A DNA stretch of 64,000 bases. Origin: DASPKM01 sp963817075 (lineage in GTDB: Bacteria; Bacteroidota; Bacteroidia; Chitinophagales; Chitinophagaceae). The notes beneath the pieces are model-generated. The model worked only from the letters and a program-made list of their open reading frames with translations, did not search any database and had not been told where the DNA came from. Below, piece by piece: positions 1-7,789 of the stretch. Positions within the stretch are counted from its first letter, which is position 1. Each line of letters opens with the position of its first letter. The stretch spans positions 434,001-498,000 of the forward strand of contig CAWFMT010000005.1 in assembly GCA_963817075.1 (NCBI GenBank), given 5' to 3'. The translations under genes were made by a program, and so were the position numbers.

Positions 1-249
1 GGCATTCACGTTGGAGACGTGACGATTGGAGAAATTGGTGTGATCAAAAAAGATCTTGCGATGAGCGGCGATACCATGAATACCACCGCAAGAATTCGCT
101 CTGCATGTAGCGAGCTAAATCAAAAGTTCATAGTATCAAAAGATTTCATTGACCTTATTGACTTGAAGGAATGGCAATCTGAAAGCCTTGGAAAAATTGA
201 ATTGAAAGGAAAGAAGGATGACGTTGAATTGTATGCGTTGAAGATATAG
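1..249 (+). CDS. Class III adenylate/guanylate cyclase, C-terminal fragment
   Basis: The reading frame is open from base 1, so the gene begins before the window and only about 82 C-terminal residues are visible. The segment GIHVGDVTIGEIG, then a 'MSGDTMNTTARI' stretch, matches the end of the class III nucleotidyl cyclase catalytic domain, where the conserved Asn and Arg contact the ribose and transition state. Enzymes of this family make cAMP or cGMP from the triphosphate. Substrate specificity and upstream sensory domains cannot be judged from this piece. The gene ends at a TAG, followed by an AT-rich spacer with a short repeat. Confidence 0.85.
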   Translation, partial: GIHVGDVTIGEIGVIKKDLAMSGDTMNTTARIRSACSELNQKFIVSKDFIDLIDLKEWQSESLGKIELKGKKDDVELYALKI

Positions 250-392
250 GAAGAGTGTTTGAATGTTTGATTGTTCGATTCCTTCTTTGCGTATTTCTCT
301 GCTTCTCTTTTTCTCTGCGGTAAAATCCTGGCGCACCTTTCTATCTTGGCGAGTCCTGAGCGAAGTCGAAGGGGCGGTTAGATATTTAATCT
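250..392. repeat. Intergenic spacer with degenerate short repeats
   Basis: The spacer lies between the cyclase and the convergent RidA gene. It holds a short 'gtttgaatgtttgattgttcg' type tract near 256-282. It also holds a 'ctctgcggtaaaatcctggcgc' type arm near 313-335, related to the TTAACCGC hairpin family found elsewhere in the window. A 'cctgagcgaagtcgaaggg' motif lies near 355-373. No gene is visible here. Confidence 0.5.
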
Positions 393-827
393 CTACTTCG
401 GCAAATGAGCAATCAATTCTATCTCTATACTCACCTCCGCCATATATAGCCTACTTATCTGCACCCAGGTTGCAGCAGGAAAATCATTCTTATAAAAAGG
501 TTTCCTGACATGATTGGCCTGCTTCACAGCTTCGATGTCCGTGGTAAATAAATTCTCCTTCACTACATTCTGGAAACTTGCGCCGAAGTGCTTAAGTGTT
601 CTTTCAAGATTGGTATAAATATTTTTCAGTGCAGTTGCGGCATCGCCCCTTGAAACAGTCCCGGATATGTATAGAACATTATCCACCTTAATTGCCTGGG
701 TATAGCCAGCCGAGGTATCTTGTTTCTCAGCTGATCCCCAATGAAATTTTTCTTTGGTTATGTTGGACTGTGCGCAGGCAAGTTGAAATAGTCCGAGGCA
801 AGCAAGGAGGAAGAGGGAGTGTTTCAT
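393..827 (-). CDS. Secreted RidA/YjgF-family protein
   Basis: This is a 144-residue protein with a clear N-terminal signal peptide ('LFLLACLGLFQLACAQ', cleavage near residue 19, possibly a lipoprotein since a Cys lies at the end of the hydrophobic run). The remainder is a RidA/YjgF/UK114 domain: 'YISGTVSRGDA', then a helix with 'NIYTNLERTLKHFGASFQNVVK' features and a 'PAATWVQIS' strand. Cytoplasmic RidA hydrolyses enamine/imine intermediates to ammonia and ketoacid. In canonical RidA the catalytic Arg is in an R-x-x-V or similar strand, whereas here the equivalent position reads 'AATWVQIS', so deaminase activity is doubtful. It lies 102 bp downstream of the oxidoreductase gene on the same strand, so co-transcription is possible. 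A second, ordinary cytoplasmic RidA is at 38861. Confidence 0.85.
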   Translation of the reverse strand: MKHSLFLLACLGLFQLACAQSNITKEKFHWGSAEKQDTSAGYTQAIKVDNVLYISGTVSRGDAATALKNIYTNLERTLKHFGASFQNVVKENLFTTDIEAVKQANHVRKPFYKNDFPAATWVQISRLYMAEVSIEIELIAHLPK

Positions 828-835
828 TATGAGGA

Positions 836-929
836 AGTTTGAAAGTTCGAGAGTTCGAGAGTTTGAAAGTTTGAATGTTTGAATGTTTGAGTGCTCATTT
901 TCAAATTCTCAAATTATCTACTTTTCAAA
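836..929. repeat. Quasi-periodic GTTTGAAAGTTCGA micro-repeat tract
   Basis: Several 8-9 bp units of the form gttcgaga/gtttgaaa/gtttgaat follow each other between the oxidoreductase and RidA genes. A partly complementary stretch ('tcaaattctcaaattatc') follows, so the transcript could fold on itself. The same family appears near 12845, 27100, 39303, 40551-40716 and 57567-57741. Confidence 0.6.
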
Positions 930-2786
930 TTAATTCGCCTGACCAAACATTTCTTTCACCTTCATTAATAACTCGGTCTTGGTAATAGGAACGCCCATGA
1001 TCTTATTGTAACCTTTTGCATCCACCATGTATTGATCGCGAATGATCTTTATCAATTGACCGTTATTAATTTCAGGAATTAGGACTGTATCAAAATCTCT
1101 GATGATCTGTCCAAGATTTTTCGGGAAAGGCCGAACATAACGCAGATGAGCATGTGCTACTGAATATCCTTCTGCCAACAAATCAACAACTGCGCTTTTA
1201 ATGGCACCATAAGTACTGCCCCATCCCAGAATTAGTAGCTTACCTTTTTCAGGACCATTATCGATCTTCTGTTCCGGAATGTAGTCTGCAATCTTATCTA
1301 CTTTTTCCTGCCGAATTTTTACCATCAACTGGTGGTTATCGGGATCATAACTGATGTTCCCTGTAACATTTTGTTTTTCCAACCCTCCGATCCGATGCTC
1401 AAGTCCAGCAGTTCCTGGGATAGCCCATGGTCGCACCAGCTTTTCGTCCCTCAGATAAGGGAAAAACTGTTCTTCGTCAACCTTTAATTCTGTCTTGAAG
1501 TTTACTGTAATAGATGGTAGATCCTCAGTCTTTGGAAATCTCCAGGGTTCAGCACCGTTAGCGATATATCCATCGCTCAGGAAAATTACAGGCGTCATAT
1601 GCTGAACAGAAATCCTGACTGCTTCATAAACGGCATCGAAACAATCACTGGGAGTGGAAGCTGAAACAATCGGCATGGGACATTCTCCATTCCTTCCATA
1701 ATATGCCTGAAGCAGATCACTCTGTTCTGTTTTAGTAGGCAGACCAGTTGAAGGCCCGCCTCTCTGAATGTCGCAAATAAGCAATGGTATTTCAAGCATG
1801 ACGGCCAGGCCCATCGCTTCAGCTTTTAATGCCATTCCCGGACCGGAAGTGGTTGTGACACCCAGACTTCCTCCATAACTGGCGCCAATGGCCGCACAGA
1901 TACCGGCAATTTCATCTTCAGCCTGGAAAGTCTTGATACCAAAATTTTTATACCTGCTTAATTCGTGCAAAATATCAGAAGCTGGAGTAATTGGATAGGA
2001 ACCCAGGAAGAGTTGAAGCCCGCTTTTCTGTGAAGCGGCAATCAAACCATAGGCAACCGCCTGATTTCCCATGATGCTCCGGTATACACCAGGAATCATT
2101 TTCGCCTTTTCAACCTTATAAGTTGTAGTAAAGGTTTCAGTGGTATCTCCATAATTATAACCGGCCTGCAGTGCTTTAATATTACTCTCCAGTATCTCTG
2201 GTTTCTTACCAAACTTATCCTGGAAGAATTTAATTGTGTTCTCCATCGTCCGATTATACATCCAATAAAGGAAGCCCAGGACGAACATGTTCTTTGCCCG
2301 GTCCTTTTCCTTTGTACCCATTGTAATTTCCTTCAACGCTTCACGGGTCATTCGGGTGACATCCATACGGATCACTTCATAATTATCAAGGCTGCCATCA
2401 TCCAATGGATTCACACCATCAGGATAGTTCGCCAGTCTGAGATTCTTACTATCAAAACCATCAGTGTTTGCAATGATCTTCCCACCCTTCTTCAAACCCT
2501 TCAGATTGGTTTTGAGAGCAGCTGCATTCATTGCTACGAGGACGTCACATTCATCACCCGGAGTAAAAATATGGTCTGAAGAAAACCTGAGCTGATATCC
2601 GCTAACACCTGGCAGAGTGCCCTGAGGTGCCCGGATCTCGGCAGGAAAATCTGGGAATGTGGCCAGATCAATGCCAAGCAACGCTGTATTATTGGTGAAT
2701 TGGGATCCTGTAAGCTGCATACCGTCGCCACTATCCCCGGCAAATTTGATCACTACGTCTAGAAGAACTTCTTGTTTACGGTTCAT
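930..2786 (-). CDS. korA: 2-oxoacid:acceptor oxidoreductase, fused gamma-alpha subunit
   Basis: This 618-residue protein has the layout of fused gamma-alpha subunits of 2-oxoglutarate/2-oxoacid:ferredoxin oxidoreductase. An N-terminal gamma domain spans about residues 10-195, beginning 'IKFAGDSGDGMQLTGSQ'. The alpha pyrimidine-binding region follows, with 'YPITPASDILHELSRY', 'FQAEDEIAGICAAIGAS' and 'TSGPGMALKAEAMGLA' blocks. The enzyme oxidatively decarboxylates a 2-oxoacid to acyl-CoA and passes electrons to ferredoxin. The TPP-binding beta subunit (KorB), which normally follows directly, is not adjacent: downstream is a RidA gene and upstream a divergent gene. The substrate is inferred from overall resemblance only. 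Confidence 0.9.
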   Translation of the reverse strand: MNRKQEVLLDVVIKFAGDSGDGMQLTGSQFTNNTALLGIDLATFPDFPAEIRAPQGTLPGVSGYQLRFSSDHIFTPGDECDVLVAMNAAALKTNLKGLKKGGKIIANTDGFDSKNLRLANYPDGVNPLDDGSLDNYEVIRMDVTRMTREALKEITMGTKEKDRAKNMFVLGFLYWMYNRTMENTIKFFQDKFGKKPEILESNIKALQAGYNYGDTTETFTTTYKVEKAKMIPGVYRSIMGNQAVAYGLIAASQKSGLQLFLGSYPITPASDILHELSRYKNFGIKTFQAEDEIAGICAAIGASYGGSLGVTTTSGPGMALKAEAMGLAVMLEIPLLICDIQRGGPSTGLPTKTEQSDLLQAYYGRNGECPMPIVSASTPSDCFDAVYEAVRISVQHMTPVIFLSDGYIANGAEPWRFPKTEDLPSITVNFKTELKVDEEQFFPYLRDEKLVRPWAIPGTAGLEHRIGGLEKQNVTGNISYDPDNHQLMVKIRQEKVDKIADYIPEQKIDNGPEKGKLLILGWGSTYGAIKSAVVDLLAEGYSVAHAHLRYVRPFPKNLGQIIRDFDTVLIPEINNGQLIKIIRDQYMVDAKGYNKIMGVPITKTELLMKVKEMFGQAN

Positions 2787-3006
2787 TTTGGAAAACTTTT
2801 ATAAAGTCCGGATTCAACACGGACGGAGGTTTGCGAATTTACAACAAGATAATAAGGCGAGTGAATCAAAAGTGCAATTTTGGTAATGATAAATTGGGAA
2901 AAATAAGGCTCAATGAAGCAATGAAAGATAAAAAATCCTAAAAAAACGCAAGTCACTATAAGCATTGACCAAATTCAGTCATCTTTGTTTGTTCCAAACT
3001 CATCCC

Positions 3007-4029
3007 ATGCGCCTAAAGTTTCTCTGTGGATTTTTATTATCGTTTTTGATTTCACAAGGGCAGCTCGATACAGCTGCTATTTCCGCCAAACTTCGTGAGA
3101 ACAAAGAATTAAGCAAAAATGTGGTTTGCCTCATCTTTAAAAATGGTAAGGTCCTTTATAAAAAGGATACTCCTGAATTTACAGTAAAGGCTCAGCAAAA
3201 TATCGGAGCAACCAGTCAATGGCTGACCGCTGCATTGGTTATGACCTATGTTCAGGAAGGCAAACTTTCTCTGGACAGCAAGGTCAGTCAGTTCATACCA
3301 GAATATTCAAAATATAGCAAAGGTTACATCACAATCAGGCACTGCCTTACTCATGCCACAGGGATAGAATCAGACTTCAACATCAGCAAGCTATTTCAAA
3401 AAAGCAAATTCAAAACGCTGGAAGAGGAAGCATTGGCATTTGCAAGTAAAAGGGAGATTGAAACAAATCCAGGTACTGAATTCAAGTATAGTAATATTGG
3501 ATTTGCACTTGCAGGCCGGGTGCTCGAGATCATTTCAAAGAAAGGATTTGAAAGGATCATGGCGGATAGGATATTAAGACCTCTCGGAATGCGGGGATCA
3601 AATTTTACAAACGAAGATTTCAACGCCGCTATTGATCCATTTATGGGTGGCCGTTCAACCGCAAATGATCTTACAAATTTTCTAACCATGCTCCTTAACA
3701 AGGGGGTTTTTAATAATAAACAAATTCTTACAGAAGCTTCTGTGAATACCATTTTGAATATGCAAAGTCCGGGACCACTCAAGAATGTCCCAAAGCCTGT
3801 AGAGGGATTTACATACACAAATGGAGCCTGGATAATAGAGCAGGATGCAAAAGGAAATACTACGGCTGCAACATCACCAAGCCTTTCTGGTACATGGCCA
3901 ATTGTAGATATCTGCCGTGGTTATACCCTGGTTGTCTTAACCAATGGTCTCAAAAATCCACCTGACAAGAATTTCTATCTTGATCTTAAGGCAATCATTG
4001 ATGAGGGAATCCCTGCAAAATGTAATTAG
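3007..4029 (+). CDS. Serine beta-lactamase-fold protein with degenerate active site
   Basis: About 340 residues from the preferred start at 3007, which gives a proper signal peptide ('MRLKFLCGFLLSFLISQGQ'); an in-frame start at 2965 would place 14 residues in front of it. The fold is that of class C beta-lactamase/serine hydrolases (Pfam Beta-lactamase): 'ITIRHCLTHATGI' and 'KYSNIGFALAGRVLE' (the Y-x-N motif) are present. The usual S-x-x-K motif before 'WLTAA' is not: the sequence reads IGATSQWLTAA, so Ala stands where the nucleophilic Ser and Gln where the general-base Lys would be. The C-terminal H/K-x-G motif is also not evident ('SGTWPIVDICRGY'). It is probably periplasmic, and possibly a binding protein or pseudoenzyme. 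Confidence 0.8.
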   Translation: MRLKFLCGFLLSFLISQGQLDTAAISAKLRENKELSKNVVCLIFKNGKVLYKKDTPEFTVKAQQNIGATSQWLTAALVMTYVQEGKLSLDSKVSQFIPEYSKYSKGYITIRHCLTHATGIESDFNISKLFQKSKFKTLEEEALAFASKREIETNPGTEFKYSNIGFALAGRVLEIISKKGFERIMADRILRPLGMRGSNFTNEDFNAAIDPFMGGRSTANDLTNFLTMLLNKGVFNNKQILTEASVNTILNMQSPGPLKNVPKPVEGFTYTNGAWIIEQDAKGNTTAATSPSLSGTWPIVDICRGYTLVVLTNGLKNPPDKNFYLDLKAIIDEGIPAKCN

Positions 4030-4218
4030 TTTCGAGTTTGGAGTTTCGGGTTTAGAGTTAAACACACTTTTGACGTTGGCAGTTGACCATTGTAGTTGAT
4101 CCCAATTTCTAATTACGAATTCCTAATTCCTCCTAATCAACTAATCAACAATTCCCCCTAAATTAGAGGATTGACCCCCAACAGACTGTCCCTTTCTAAA
4201 CTGCAATCAACTGAGTAA
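4030..4218. repeat. Spacer with GGAATTAGGAATT-type micro-repeats
   Basis: The spacer holds 'gagtttcgagtttggagtttcggg' style units at 4031-4055 and 'aattacgaattcctaattcctcctaatc' units at 4110-4140. Both belong to the short quasi-periodic families seen in other spacers. No clear promoter box precedes the kinase. Confidence 0.45.
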
Positions 4219-6600
4219 ATGAACAGGTTCTTCAGGCTTCTTCCTTTAGCGCTGAAACTAATGCTGATTGGCCTTGTGCCTTTGTTGCTACTAATCTCCA
4301 TTGCTATACAATTGTATGTTGAAAAAACGCAGAAGATTGATCTGCTGGGAAGCTATATTTCAAGCATCCATCAATCAAATGCCATTACGCGATTGATCGA
4401 TGAATTGCAGTCGGAGCGTAAATACAGTTACGACTATGCCCTGAGAAAAGATTTCAAGGCTGAAATGATGAGACAGCGTCCTGTTACTGATTCTATTATT
4501 CATTTTCTTGAAACCAATCATGACGATAACCTCGCTGATTTCAAAAAATATACATTTCTGAAAGACTTAAATGATGTAAGAAGCAAGACCGATAGTGGAA
4601 AGTACCCAGCTAACCAGGTGATGCATTTTTACAGCAATAGTATCTTCCGGCTTAATACACTAAATGGAAATCCGCCCGTCGGAAATATTTATCTGGAAAA
4701 TATCTATCGGGACCTCACATCGCAGAAGATATTATCGGAAATGATAACCTATTTGGGAATTCTGTGTGCCAATGTTTACAATGTTCTGTATACAAGGCAA
4801 TACATGATTGAAACCCTGGTAGGAAGCTATGGCGTTTACCAGGTTTACAAAACATATGATGAAGAGTTTTTATTAAAAGCTGATTCCGCTGTATTGACAC
4901 AATATCGAAGCATTAGAGATCAAACTGATCTGAAGCCAGCAACGGAATACCTGGATACCGTCTTTAAGAAATTTTCATTCGATAGCACATACGATTATAC
5001 TTCATGGAACAGAGTTTCCAGCAATGCCATAGAACAACTTCGTCATTTCCAGCAATCCATATTAAAAACAGCAGAAGATAAAACAAATGCTGTTTACACG
5101 AGAGAGCGGAAAGCAAAGCAACAAACATTGATTTTTTTGATCGTATCCATTGCAGTGGTAATTGCTATTGTGGTTTATACAATCAATGTAATTAATCAGA
5201 TGCTGAAGGAATTGAAAACCTCTGCGTTAAGGATTGCGGAAGGCGCGAACGGCCATCACATCAAATCAATTCCACAGGATGCTATTGGAAGTCTTGCGCA
5301 TTCAATTTCCAAAATAGACGAGAATCAAACTATGGTGGCCGAAGCAGCAGCGGCCATCGGAAAAGGGAACTTTGATGTTCAACTCCAACCAAGAAGTAAG
5401 GATGACACACTAACAAATGCGATTCTTCAGATGGAGGCCAACCTCAAGCAGCTAATGAAGGAGAATTTAGAAAGGAAAGAAGAATTCATGCAATTGGCTG
5501 AATTTATGCCCCAGATGATTTGGACTGCTGGCCAGGATGGTCAGCCAATCTATTATAATACCCGATGGTATGAATACACTGGTTTGGAAAAAGACTCCGA
5601 CCGCACACAAAGATTAAAAGTGGTGCATCCTGATGACATTGCCGTTGCAACAAATAGCTGGAGATCTTCAGTTGAAACCGGAATGCCATTTCACCTTAAA
5701 TACCGTCTGCTGGATAGAAAGGCAAATCATTTTAGATGGTTTCTTGTCCGTGCCTTACCTGTTAAAGACAAGGATGGAAAAATCCTCAAATGGTTTGGTA
5801 CCATCACTGATATTCATGAGACACAAGTGATCAGTGATCAATTGGAAGAACTTGTGCGAGAAAGAACAGTGGAGTTGGAGCGATCAAATGATGATCTCCG
5901 CCAATTCGCGCATATTGCCAGCCACGATTTGAAAGAACCCCTTCGAAAAATCCAGATCTTCAGCAATCGTGTACATAGGGAATACAACGATGTGCTACCC
6001 TCGGCCGGCAAGCTTTACCTGGAAAAAGTTGAGAATTCTGCAGGGCGAATGTCCAAAATGATTGAGGGGATTCTCAATTATTCTCTTCTAAGTGAAAAAG
6101 TGCAAACGTTCGAGGCTGTAAACCTTAACGAAGTTATGAATGGGATACTAAATGATCTGGAATTATCAATTCAGCAAAAGCAGGCCAAAATTACTTTTGA
6201 CCAACTGCCTACTATTCCCGGAATACCGATTCTCTTTCATCAGCTTTTCTATAATCTTCTCAATAATGCACTCAAATTTTCAAAGTCAGATATAACTCCA
6301 GAAATAACCATCACATCCAGATTTCTGATGTCTGGAAGCGGAAGCAGTAAACTCCCTCTTAGACCAGAATCAGACTATGTTGAAATAGTGGTTAAAGACA
6401 ATGGAATTGGATTTGAAATTTCAGACACAGAAAGAATCTTCAACATCTTCACTCGGTTGAATTCAAAGGATAGGTATGAAGGAACCGGTCTTGGCCTGGC
6501 ACTGGCAAGAAAAATCGTACAAAGGCATAATGGATTCATCTTCGCCGAGGGCAGGGAAAATGAAGGCGCAAGTTTCTTCGTTGTGCTGCCTGCTGAATAA
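4219..6600 (+). CDS. Membrane sensor histidine kinase (NIT-like, HAMP, PAS, HisKA, HATPase)
   Basis: This is a 793-residue kinase. Transmembrane helix 1 is at residues ~9-31 and helix 2 at ~305-330. The periplasmic part contains 'LIDELQSERKYSYDYA', which resembles the signature of nitrate/nitrite-sensing (NIT) domains, but ligand specificity is inference. Next come a HAMP-like linker, a PAS/PAC domain (~430-545, 'QLAEFMPQMIWTAGQDGQP'), the HisKA dimerisation helix with phospho-acceptor His near residue 569 ('IASHDLKEPLRKI'), and the HATPase_c domain with N box 'NLLNNALKFSK', 'KDNGIGF' and 'GTGLGLALARKIV'. No response regulator is adjacent, so it is an orphan kinase. The gene is followed directly by a tandem hairpin array. 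Confidence 0.92.
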   Translation: MNRFFRLLPLALKLMLIGLVPLLLLISIAIQLYVEKTQKIDLLGSYISSIHQSNAITRLIDELQSERKYSYDYALRKDFKAEMMRQRPVTDSIIHFLETNHDDNLADFKKYTFLKDLNDVRSKTDSGKYPANQVMHFYSNSIFRLNTLNGNPPVGNIYLENIYRDLTSQKILSEMITYLGILCANVYNVLYTRQYMIETLVGSYGVYQVYKTYDEEFLLKADSAVLTQYRSIRDQTDLKPATEYLDTVFKKFSFDSTYDYTSWNRVSSNAIEQLRHFQQSILKTAEDKTNAVYTRERKAKQQTLIFLIVSIAVVIAIVVYTINVINQMLKELKTSALRIAEGANGHHIKSIPQDAIGSLAHSISKIDENQTMVAEAAAAIGKGNFDVQLQPRSKDDTLTNAILQMEANLKQLMKENLERKEEFMQLAEFMPQMIWTAGQDGQPIYYNTRWYEYTGLEKDSDRTQRLKVVHPDDIAVATNSWRSSVETGMPFHLKYRLLDRKANHFRWFLVRALPVKDKDGKILKWFGTITDIHETQVISDQLEELVRERTVELERSNDDLRQFAHIASHDLKEPLRKIQIFSNRVHREYNDVLPSAGKLYLEKVENSAGRMSKMIEGILNYSLLSEKVQTFEAVNLNEVMNGILNDLELSIQQKQAKITFDQLPTIPGIPILFHQLFYNLLNNALKFSKSDITPEITITSRFLMSGSGSSKLPLRPESDYVEIVVKDNGIGFEISDTERIFNIFTRLNSKDRYEGTGLGLALARKIVQRHNGFIFAEGRENEGASFFVVLPAE

Positions 6601-6603
6601 CCA

Positions 6604-6738
6604 CCCTGTAAGCGGTTGAGCGAAGCAACACCCTGACAGGGTGTTGCCCTGACAGGGTGTTGCCCTGACAGGGTGTTGCCCTGACAGGGTGTTGCCCTGA
6701 CAGGGTGTTGCCCTGACAGGGTGATACCCTGTCAGGGC
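6604..6738 (+). repeat. Modular repeat: CCCTGTAAGCGG arm plus seven 16-bp CCCTGACAGGG units
   Basis: An arm 'CCCTGTAAGCGGTTGAGCG' (6604-6622) is followed by seven copies of CCCTGACAGGG starting at 6631, 6647, 6663, 6679, 6695, 6711 and 6727, exactly 16 bp apart. The last copy has T instead of A in the centre. The linker is TGTTG. Each unit with its flanks is a perfect interrupted palindrome (CACCCTG-A-CAGGGTG), so each can form a small hairpin. The array lies just after the histidine kinase stop codon. A related element in opposite orientation lies at 7685-7726, and others at 42581 and 63278. Confidence 0.95.
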
Positions 6739-6818
6739 ATTTAAATAATCTTTAACCAACAGAATTTGTAATCACCTCTTGCTGCAATATATATTCACAT
6801 CCTAATCTCTTCGCCAAT

Positions 6819-7679
6819 ATGGAATCCTCTTCTGAGGAAGGTGAGCAAGACACTTCCCGCATAACCCGATCACTTCTTGTATTTATTGCAATGCTTGCAT
6901 GCAGTGATCCTGCAAAGGAAAAATCGGTTTTTGAGCTGGTAGTTTCGGAACCAGTTTCTGAGAAACCAGTTCCCGCAGTAAAGCCTGACATCAAAAAAAA
7001 GAAGAAGAAAATTTACCTCACGTTTGACGATGGCCCGAATAAGGGCACACGCAATGTTATGAGGATAGTGGAAGAAGAACAGGTGCCTGTCAGTTTCTTC
7101 GTCATTGGTGAACATACTGACGCAAGCCAAATGCAGCAAATACTCTGGGACAGTCTTCAATTAATGGACGATTCTGTTGTTGACATTTGCAACCACAGTT
7201 ATACTCATGCCTGGCATAACAGGTTTGACAGATTTTACGAACAGCCCGATTCAGTGGTGAATGATTTTCAGCGATGTCATGACAGCCTAAAACTGGACAA
7301 TAATATTGTACGAACTCCGGGGCGGAATAGCTGGAGAATTGATACTCTTCAATGTACAGATTTGAAGAAAAGTAAGACAGCCATCGATTCGGTGCAACAG
7401 GCAGGGTTCATTGTAATAGGATGGGATCTGGAGTGGCAATACGAACACAAGGAGCTTAAGTTGAAAAATAAGAATGATGAATTCCTGAATATGATCGACA
7501 GCTTATTTCTAAAAGGCAGGACCAAGGTGGTGGAGCATCTCGTAATACTAGCACATGATCAGGTGTATGCCGATCCTGAGGATTCTGCCGAATTGCATGA
7601 TTTCATTAAAAAGCTTAAGAAAAAGCACGAGTACGAACTGGAACTTGTAACGAAATATCCTGGCGCCAGGAAAAATTGA
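6819..7679 (+). CDS. Polysaccharide deacetylase (NodB homology), probable lipoprotein
   Basis: This 286-residue protein has the NodB/CE4 deacetylase domain: 'IYLTFDDGPNKGTRN' (motif 1, catalytic and metal Asp), 'HSYTHAW' (H-x3-H metal motif), 'RTPGRNSWR' and a late His in 'LVILAHDQVY'. Such enzymes remove N- or O-acetyl groups from chitin, peptidoglycan or exopolysaccharide. The N-terminus contains a short hydrophobic run ending 'IAMLACSDP', a plausible lipobox. However, the annotated ATG places an acidic stretch before it, so the true start is uncertain. The gene is bracketed by two inverted copies of the CCCTGACAGGG element. Confidence 0.85.
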   Translation: MESSSEEGEQDTSRITRSLLVFIAMLACSDPAKEKSVFELVVSEPVSEKPVPAVKPDIKKKKKKIYLTFDDGPNKGTRNVMRIVEEEQVPVSFFVIGEHTDASQMQQILWDSLQLMDDSVVDICNHSYTHAWHNRFDRFYEQPDSVVNDFQRCHDSLKLDNNIVRTPGRNSWRIDTLQCTDLKKSKTAIDSVQQAGFIVIGWDLEWQYEHKELKLKNKNDEFLNMIDSLFLKGRTKVVEHLVILAHDQVYADPEDSAELHDFIKKLKKKHEYELELVTKYPGARKN

Positions 7680-7684
7680 TAAGC

Positions 7685-7726
7685 GACCCTGTCAGGGTCT
7701 CGCTTCGCTCAACCGCTTACAGGGTG
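7685..7726 (-). repeat. CCCTGACAGGG modular repeat, inverted single-unit copy
   Basis: One CCCTGTCAGGG palindrome (7687-7697) is followed by a 'CGCTTCGCTCAACCGCTTAC' arm ending AGGGTG. This is the reverse complement of the element at 6604 but with one palindrome unit instead of seven. It begins five bases after the deacetylase stop codon. Confidence 0.9.
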
Positions 7727-7789
7727 GGGAAGAATCAAATATGCCGAGGTTTTAATACTTTTAGACCAATTCCACTAACGATTTAGCTT

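Noticed and set aside
2965..3006. Upstream start for the serine-hydrolase-like gene
   Set aside because: It would put 14 residues in front of an otherwise ideal signal peptide.
6628..6738. CRISPR array
   Set aside because: The 16-bp units have 5-bp identical linkers rather than unique spacers of 30 bp or more, and no cas gene is near.
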